Assembly (NCBI GenBank): GCA_029561735.1
Contig: JAKQWZ010000064.1
Coordinates: 67,583 to 111,553 of the forward strand
Origin: Candidatus Omnitrophota bacterium
GTDB taxonomy: Bacteria > Omnitrophota > Gorgyraeia > Gygaellales > Profunditerraquicolaceae
Direction of reading: 5' to 3'
DNA: 43,971 nucleotides
The translations under genes were made by a program, and so were the position numbers. Positions 41,767 to 43,971 of this stretch are shown one piece after another; the first letter of the stretch is position 1, and each line of letters begins with the position of its first letter. The notes under the pieces are model-generated. The model was not told the origin of the DNA, searched no databases, and saw only the letters and a program-made list of their open reading frames with translations.

Positions 41767-41961
41767 AGCTGCTGCTATTGATAATATACAGCGTCTGCGA
41801 ATTTACGTCGCCCTATTTTTAGGTACGAGCGACGCTAAAAATCAATTCCCCAATTTTGCTGAGGGTTAAAAACGCCCCCCCGCTGGGCCAGAAATTTGCT
41901 GCGAACAAAACTCGCAACAAAATTAAAAAAGAGCTTTCTAAGGGGACTGCCCCCTCAATCC
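41767..41961 (-). other. Non-coding gap with palindromes between amidohydrolase and phosphorylase
   Basis: No convincing reading frame. It holds GGGGGCAGTCCCC followed by AGCTCTTTTTT (a possible terminator of the amidohydrolase operon), a TGCGAGTTTTGTTCGCA inverted repeat and a CGTCGC/GCGACG pair. A TATATT box near 41788-41793 could be a -10 for the salvage operon, but its -35 is weak. Confidence 0.4.
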
Positions 41962-42864
41962 CTAGCTAAGCATTAATTCTAAATTCCCGCCTAAGATTGA
42001 CTGCTTGTCGCTGGCGGGAATGGATAACTTATTTACTGCTTCAATTGAGGCCGCGATGTCTTTTTTTGCCGGCCAGTCGCTTCCCCAGACTACGTGAGAT
42101 GCTCCGAAAAACGATACCGCTATCTCAATATTCAATTTATTCCTATCTCCTCCGGTATCAACGTATATTTTTCTAAGAAACTGCGACGGCTGGCCGCCGA
42201 TATCTTTGACAAAATTCATTCCGCGCAGCATCTGATATGTAGCGTCAAAACGATGCTCTAAAAACGGCATTGCCCCGCCGAAATATCCAAAGACCAGAGG
42301 TGCATCCAAATCCTTGAGCTTACCTGACATCATCAGTTTTCCGATACACATGGCAGTATCAAAGATATATTCAATAACCGGAGTAAGCAAAGGGTCTTTT
42401 ACGCGCTCAACTCCGATCGGCTCGATAATCTGGGAATGCACAAAGACCGGAATACGCCTTTTTTGAGCTTCTTCCAGCAAAGGGTCAAATTTAGGGTCAT
42501 CCAGATAAATACCTGAATAACTAGTAGCTAAAGAAATCGCTTTAAACCCAAGCTCTTCGATTGCGCGCTTTAACTCATCCAACATCAATTTACGATCATC
42601 AACCGGCAGTATTGCCGCGCCGATGAATTTATCCGGAAAACGCTTAAGTATTTTGGCGACGTTGTTGTTAAAGATTGCAGCGGTTTCTTTAGCGCCCAGT
42701 TTTAAATGCGCGTCAGATGTGGGATAACTCAAAACTGCTTTATCAATCCCGGCATCCTGCATTGCCTTGGCATGCGCCTCAATATCTCCCCAGCCTTTGT
42801 GAAAAAAATGGGCATTGGATATGATTTCATCAGGTAACCAGTGAGAGTGGCTGTCAATTATCAT
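41962..42864 (-). CDS. Amidohydrolase family 2 (ACMSD-like) protein
   Basis: TIM-barrel metal enzyme of the PF04909 type. Metal ligands: HSH at the N-terminus (MIIDSHSHWLP), His in VFVHSQ (~147), Asp in VVWGSDWP (~268). The usual H(G/F)G(G) motif reads VFGYFGGAMPFLEHR, so the catalytic His is Tyr. Members are decarboxylases or hydrolases of aromatic or small acids; substrate unknown, and activity may be altered. It overlaps the 131-aa gene by 4 bases and is 254 bases from the phosphorylase. Confidence 0.84.
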   Translation of the reverse strand: MIIDSHSHWLPDEIISNAHFFHKGWGDIEAHAKAMQDAGIDKAVLSYPTSDAHLKLGAKETAAIFNNNVAKILKRFPDKFIGAAILPVDDRKLMLDELKRAIEELGFKAISLATSYSGIYLDDPKFDPLLEEAQKRRIPVFVHSQIIEPIGVERVKDPLLTPVIEYIFDTAMCIGKLMMSGKLKDLDAPLVFGYFGGAMPFLEHRFDATYQMLRGMNFVKDIGGQPSQFLRKIYVDTGGDRNKLNIEIAVSFFGASHVVWGSDWPAKKDIAASIEAVNKLSIPASDKQSILGGNLELMLS

Positions 42865-43256
42865 TTATGCTCAGTGCTCTTTAAGATGCGCTTAATCATC
42901 TCTTTTTCGTAAGAGGCTTTTATCCCGGCCAGTTCTCTTGGGCCGAATTCTTTCCTGATTGCCTTCTCTATGGCCAGAAGCTTTATGCTCAGGAAATAGT
43001 ATTCGGGCTTCAGGTCTTTCCCTTCGTATTTGAGCGCAAGGCCATCTTTTTCTTTACTGGCAATATAGTCTTCAAATTCCTTGATCTTGCCGGCCGCATG
43101 GCCTGCCTTGTCCAATGACTTTAGCTCTTTCAAGATAAAACGGTCCAGCCCGGCTTGAGTAAATTTACGCTCAATCCTGTCCAGCTCATCCTTGGTCACT
43201 TTATAGAACCAGATAAGATAGCGCTTTTTAAGGTTTTTTAAGTCTTTCTCAATCAT
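42861..43256 (-). CDS. Helical protein of unknown function
   Basis: I do not recognise this 131-aa protein. It is highly charged and all-helical (LDRIERKFTQAGLDRFILKELKSL; AIEKAIRKEFGPRELAGIKASYEKE) with no signal peptide or membrane segment. It overlaps the amidohydrolase by 4 bases and touches the CBM-like gene, so it is probably co-translated with both. Confidence 0.7.
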   Translation of the reverse strand: MIEKDLKNLKKRYLIWFYKVTKDELDRIERKFTQAGLDRFILKELKSLDKAGHAAGKIKEFEDYIASKEKDGLALKYEGKDLKPEYYFLSIKLLAIEKAIRKEFGPRELAGIKASYEKEMIKRILKSTEHK

Positions 43257-43867
43257 TATTTTTCGATTAATTGAACTGTATCAAAATATAATACGCCTTT
43301 GGATTCCGGGAGCGGCTCAACCTGATAATTCTTCAGGGGAAAATCTATGGTTATATTCTTTTCCGCATTATCCGGCTGCCAGTCAGAACGGGCAACAAAC
43401 TGGTCAAACGGGCAGGCTACCTGTTTCCAGCCTTTGAAATCATCGGTTACCATATAACGCCAGATCTCATTTCCGCTGTCTTTAAAATCAAAGGCAATCT
43501 GGCCCTTAGAATCATTGCCATACATATGAAAAGCGATTGCTTTGTATTTATTCCAGTCTATCTTGTCCGGCTTGATATCCCAACCGGCATTTTTAGCATC
43601 CAGGCCTTCTCCCCTGGCCACATAAATATATCCGCCGGCAACAGCATCATAGGTAATCTTCAAAGCTAATTTTCCCCCATGAAAGCTTTCCGAAGCAGAC
43701 GAAACTTCAACTGATGAGCCGTTTCCCGCGCCGAAATCAACCGTGCCATCAGGTCCGCCGATCACTCCGATTTCCAGGTCATCGATCACCAGAGGCGTAT
43801 TTTCAGCAAAACAGCAGGTTAAAATGGTAAAAACGCACGCTAAAAACAGAAAAAATACTTTATTCAT
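43256..43867 (-). CDS. Secreted CBM11/CIA30-like beta-sandwich protein
   Basis: 203 aa with a signal peptide (VFFLFLACVFTILTCCFA). A galactose-binding-like fold follows (LVIDDLEIG ... GGKLALKITYDAVAGGYIYVARG ... YKAIAFHMYGNDSKGQIAFDFKDSGNEIWRYMV ... GWKQVACPFDQF). Such domains bind glycans or act as standalone envelope proteins. No catalytic domain is attached. AGGAGA lies before the ATG. A candidate substrate of the T2SS in this window, but this is only a guess. Confidence 0.72.
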   Translation of the reverse strand: MNKVFFLFLACVFTILTCCFAENTPLVIDDLEIGVIGGPDGTVDFGAGNGSSVEVSSASESFHGGKLALKITYDAVAGGYIYVARGEGLDAKNAGWDIKPDKIDWNKYKAIAFHMYGNDSKGQIAFDFKDSGNEIWRYMVTDDFKGWKQVACPFDQFVARSDWQPDNAEKNITIDFPLKNYQVEPLPESKGVLYFDTVQLIEK

Positions 43868-43880
43868 CTGGCTCTCCTCT

Positions 43881-43971
43881 CTATTTATTTGGATGATCCT
43901 GTTTATAGGGTATAACCGGTTTAGTCCATGGCGTCTGCTGATTGATCACCGCAATTTCAAGCGGACAGACA
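43881..43971 (-). CDS. 3' end of an unidentified gene (cut by window edge)
   Basis: The minus-strand frame entering at the window edge reads CPLEIAVINQQTPWTKPV and stops at TAG 43881. Only ~29 codons are visible, too few to name. The stop is 13 bases before the ATG of the CBM-like gene, so it is likely in the same operon. Confidence 0.55.
   Translation of the reverse strand, partial: VCPLEIAVINQQTPWTKPVIPYKQDHPNK

Noticed and set aside
41708-41961. SAM- or SAH-type riboswitch before the phosphorylase
   Set aside because: No known core motif was recognised; only a simple nested hairpin is clear.

Overview
The window reads as chromosomal DNA of an uncultured diderm (Gram-negative) bacterium. 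LPS and lipoprotein genes (lnt, lptE, a BamD-like gene) sit next to type II secretion (T2SS), competence and core housekeeping genes. Gene style, compact overlapping operons, AT-leaning intergenic DNA and many short tandem repeats remind me of Candidatus Omnitrophota (OP3). That placement is inference; no rRNA is present to confirm it. Almost all genes lie on the minus strand. Exceptions are rpsT, tRNA-Leu, an ORF6N gene and a speD homologue.

Layout. (1) 1-9542, minus: murJ-uvrC-ogt-pilT-prfB-secA-lnt, a tightly packed housekeeping operon. prfB carries the classic programmed frameshift. lnt was missed by the ORF track because it runs off the window edge; it starts inside the end of secA. (2) 9552-9933, plus: rpsT with its own promoter. 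(3) 9916-15966, minus: promoter, then MerR-like regulator, ExeA-like ATPase, GspC, GspD, BamD-like protein, LptE and a short HolA. (4) 15974-28622, minus: a leuS promoter, then leuS, a truncated histidine kinase, comEA, comEC and gspE-F-G-H-I-J-K-L-M. (5) 28636-29238: repeats, divergent tRNA-Ala and tRNA-Leu. (6) 29245-31266: accessory island with an ORF6N gene, two lipoproteins and two decayed reading frames. (7) 31270-34365: polyamine genes (carboxyspermidine dehydrogenase and decarboxylase, minus; a divergent speD homologue with a terminator in its leader). (8) 34363-41766, minus: nucleoside phosphorylase, MtnA-like isomerase, class II aldolase-SCP2 fusion, aldehyde dehydrogenase, acyl-CoA synthetase, RlmN and a GDSL esterase. 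(9) 41962-43971, minus: amidohydrolase, an unknown helical protein, a secreted CBM-like protein and the end of another gene.

How they work together. Regions 3 and 4 together give an almost complete type II secretion or pseudopilus machine. Its ATPase, platform and pseudopilins are co-transcribed with the DNA-uptake genes comEA and comEC, so a role in DNA uptake is possible. Region 8 is the most interesting part. The gene order matches a complete route from 5'-deoxyadenosine or methylthioadenosine to dihydroxyacetone phosphate plus an aldehyde, and then through an acid to an acyl-CoA. A radical-SAM enzyme (RlmN), which makes 5'-deoxyadenosine, sits in the same operon.

Recurrent oddities: short period-7 and A/T-rich tandem repeats at gene junctions and inside reading frames, where they are translated; two single-base frameshifts in operon 8, either assembly errors or decay; and several proteins with a missing key residue or domain (PilT, UvrC, amidohydrolase, phosphorylase, histidine kinase).
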